In this document: positions 6,496-7,207 of the stretch, in pieces
How positions within the stretch are numbered: position 1 is the first letter of the stretch
Layout of the letters: each line of letters opens with the position of its first letter
DNA from: Bacteroidota bacterium
Lineage (GTDB): Bacteria > Bacteroidota > Bacteroidia > Chitinophagales > Chitinophagaceae
Length of the DNA: 7,207 nucleotides
Reading direction: 5' to 3'
Assembly (NCBI GenBank): GCA_023412975.1
Contig: JAEZRB010000286.1
Span: forward strand, 1 to 7,207
Notes under the pieces: generated by a model
Seen by the model: only the letters and a program-made list of their open reading frames with translations
The model's database searches: none
Told to the model about the DNA's origin: nothing
Position numbers and translations under genes: made by a program

Positions 6496-7011
6496 AACCT
6501 GCAACCAGTAAATCATAACAAGCCATCATCCCTCGCCCCAGGGGGTGAAATCCAATATTCTTTTTTTATAATCTCAAACCTGTTGAAGATGTACGATTTA
6601 CCGACCGAAACTGTTTGTAGGGAAGCACTTCACGCGCTGGTAGACCATCTTAGTACCAGTTTTTTACCCGCTGCGGATCGCAATCACAACTATTTTATCA
6701 ACGAGATCCCCCGTGACCTCAGTATCGAGCACAACCAGGAATGGGTAGCGTCTGTTATCAGTGGTATGATATCCTCCGCGATCCAAAACACAAAAAATAC
6801 CTGTATCCGTTTTAGTGCAAAGAAATATGGGCGTGTACTGGTACTCGAGTTGCGTGAAGCTGGTCGTGCAAAGCCCCAGTCGGATAATCGCCAACTGCAA
6901 CAAATTAAAGACATAGCAGAAAAACTTGGAGGTTGCCTTTATGTGGGCAGCCAGGAGGAAGAAAGGATTCTTATGTCTTTTAGTTTTCCCAACCTTCCCA
7001 TCGCCGCTTAA
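6493..7011 (+). CDS. Small HATPase-like protein with degenerate ATP-binding motifs
   Basis: A 172-residue protein from the TTG at 6493, or 140 residues from the ATG at 6589; the longer form is kept because the extra frame is open and looks protein-like (EIQYSFFIISNLLKMYDL), but the choice is uncertain. From about residue 66 onward it resembles the core of a histidine-kinase ATPase: INEIPRDL, then VASVISGMISSAIQNTK where an N box would be, RFSAKKYGRVLVLELREAG where strand and G1 box would be, and IAEKLGGCLYVGSQEEERILMSFSFP as the last helix and strands. The key residues are changed: the N-box positions are Gly91 and Ser95, G1 has Glu122-Ala-Gly124 for DxG, and no GxGLG G2 motif is present. There is no dimerisation His, membrane segment or signal peptide. 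It may be a non-catalytic regulator or scaffold. It follows the kinase gene by 100 bp on the same strand. Confidence 0.75.
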   Translation: MNLQPVNHNKPSSLAPGGEIQYSFFIISNLLKMYDLPTETVCREALHALVDHLSTSFLPAADRNHNYFINEIPRDLSIEHNQEWVASVISGMISSAIQNTKNTCIRFSAKKYGRVLVLELREAGRAKPQSDNRQLQQIKDIAEKLGGCLYVGSQEEERILMSFSFPNLPIAA

Positions 7012-7020
7012 AAAATCCCA

Positions 7021-7028
7021 TAACTTTA
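7021..7028 (+). promoter_or_regulatory. Possible -7 box for the RibD-C/DHFR-family gene
   Basis: TAACTTTA differs from TAnnTTTG only in its last base and lies 22 bases before the ATG at 7051, giving a plausible short leader of roughly 16 bases. It sits in the 39-bp gap after the HATPase-like gene. No -33 element is clear. Confidence 0.3.
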
Positions 7029-7050
7029 CCTGCAAACTCAATTTTTTTGC

Positions 7051-7207
7051 ATGCGTAAAGTTTTACTTCAGCTGGCTGTAAGCCTTGACGGCAAGATAGA
7101 AGGCCCCAATGGAGAGTTTGACTGGTGCTTTACCGATGATGATTACGGAATGACGGATTTTTTCCAGCGGATTGACTCCATATTTATTGGCCGCAGTAGT
7201 TTTGAGG
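7051..7207 (+). CDS. Dihydrofolate reductase family protein (RibD C-terminal-like), partial
   Basis: The first 52 codons of a gene cut off by the right edge of the window. The translation begins MRKVLLQLAVSLDGKIEGP, then GEFDWCFTDDDYGMTDFF, then IDSIFIGRSSFE. This is the usual opening of the RibD_C/DHFR-like family (YyaP/YwjB type): a first strand, the SLDGxIxGPxGExDW nucleotide/substrate-binding segment, DYGM, and the IGRxSFE strand-helix. These are cytoplasmic NADPH-dependent reductase-fold proteins, many without a proven substrate; a true folate reductase is not implied. ATG 7051 is preceded by a T-rich stretch rather than a Shine-Dalgarno sequence. It starts 39 bp after the HATPase-like gene and may have its own promoter at 7021-7028. 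Confidence 0.9.
   Translation, partial: MRKVLLQLAVSLDGKIEGPNGEFDWCFTDDDYGMTDFFQRIDSIFIGRSSFE

Noticed and set aside
6664..7041. 125-codon open frame on the minus strand across the HATPase-like gene
   Set aside because: It is antisense to a gene with recognisable protein structure, its translation has no domain-like pattern, and another overlapping antisense frame exists in the same place, as expected from shadow frames.

Overview
The window looks like ordinary chromosomal DNA from a member of the Bacteroidota, most likely near the Chitinophagaceae. The reasons are: no clear Shine-Dalgarno sequences ahead of starts; a TAnnTTTG-type -7 box directly upstream of the channel gene, with near matches at two other places; short-signal lipoproteins with Ser/Gly-rich lipoboxes; and protein families typical of that phylum. 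The taxon is an inference, since no rRNA or other marker gene is present. There are no mobile elements, CRISPR arrays, tRNAs or rRNAs that I can see, and no gene-free stretch longer than 300 bases.

Layout. On the minus strand at the left edge is a lipoprotein serine hydrolase of the class A beta-lactamase fold (38-934). It diverges from a rightward run across a 121-bp region that carries a -7 box and an 8-bp inverted repeat. The rightward genes are: a six-transmembrane voltage-gated-type K+ channel with a C-terminal zinc ribbon (1056-1877); a 35-residue single-pass membrane microprotein (1934-2041); a 62-residue charged helical protein (2123-2311); a stand-alone HD hydrolase resembling small alarmone (ppGpp) hydrolases (2335-2907); a lipoprotein with a likely beta-propeller-type fold (2915-3865); a YbhB/YbcL-type PEBP protein (3968-4453); a two-transmembrane HAMP/HisKA_3 sensor histidine kinase with a GTG start (4626-6392); a small protein that looks like a degenerate HATPase (6493-7011); and the first 52 codons of a RibD-C/dihydrofolate-reductase-family protein (7051 onward, cut by the window end).

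How the genes fit together. The 62-residue protein, the HD hydrolase and the lipoprotein are spaced 23 and 7 bp apart and are probably co-transcribed. The other genes are separated by 39-172 bp and need not share a function. The kinase has no response regulator within the window, and the gene after it encodes an HATPase-like protein that lacks the usual ATP/Mg-binding residues. That is the most interesting arrangement here. I do not see a convincing new multi-gene system. The best leads are the degenerate HATPase, the channel plus microprotein, and the hydrolase cluster.
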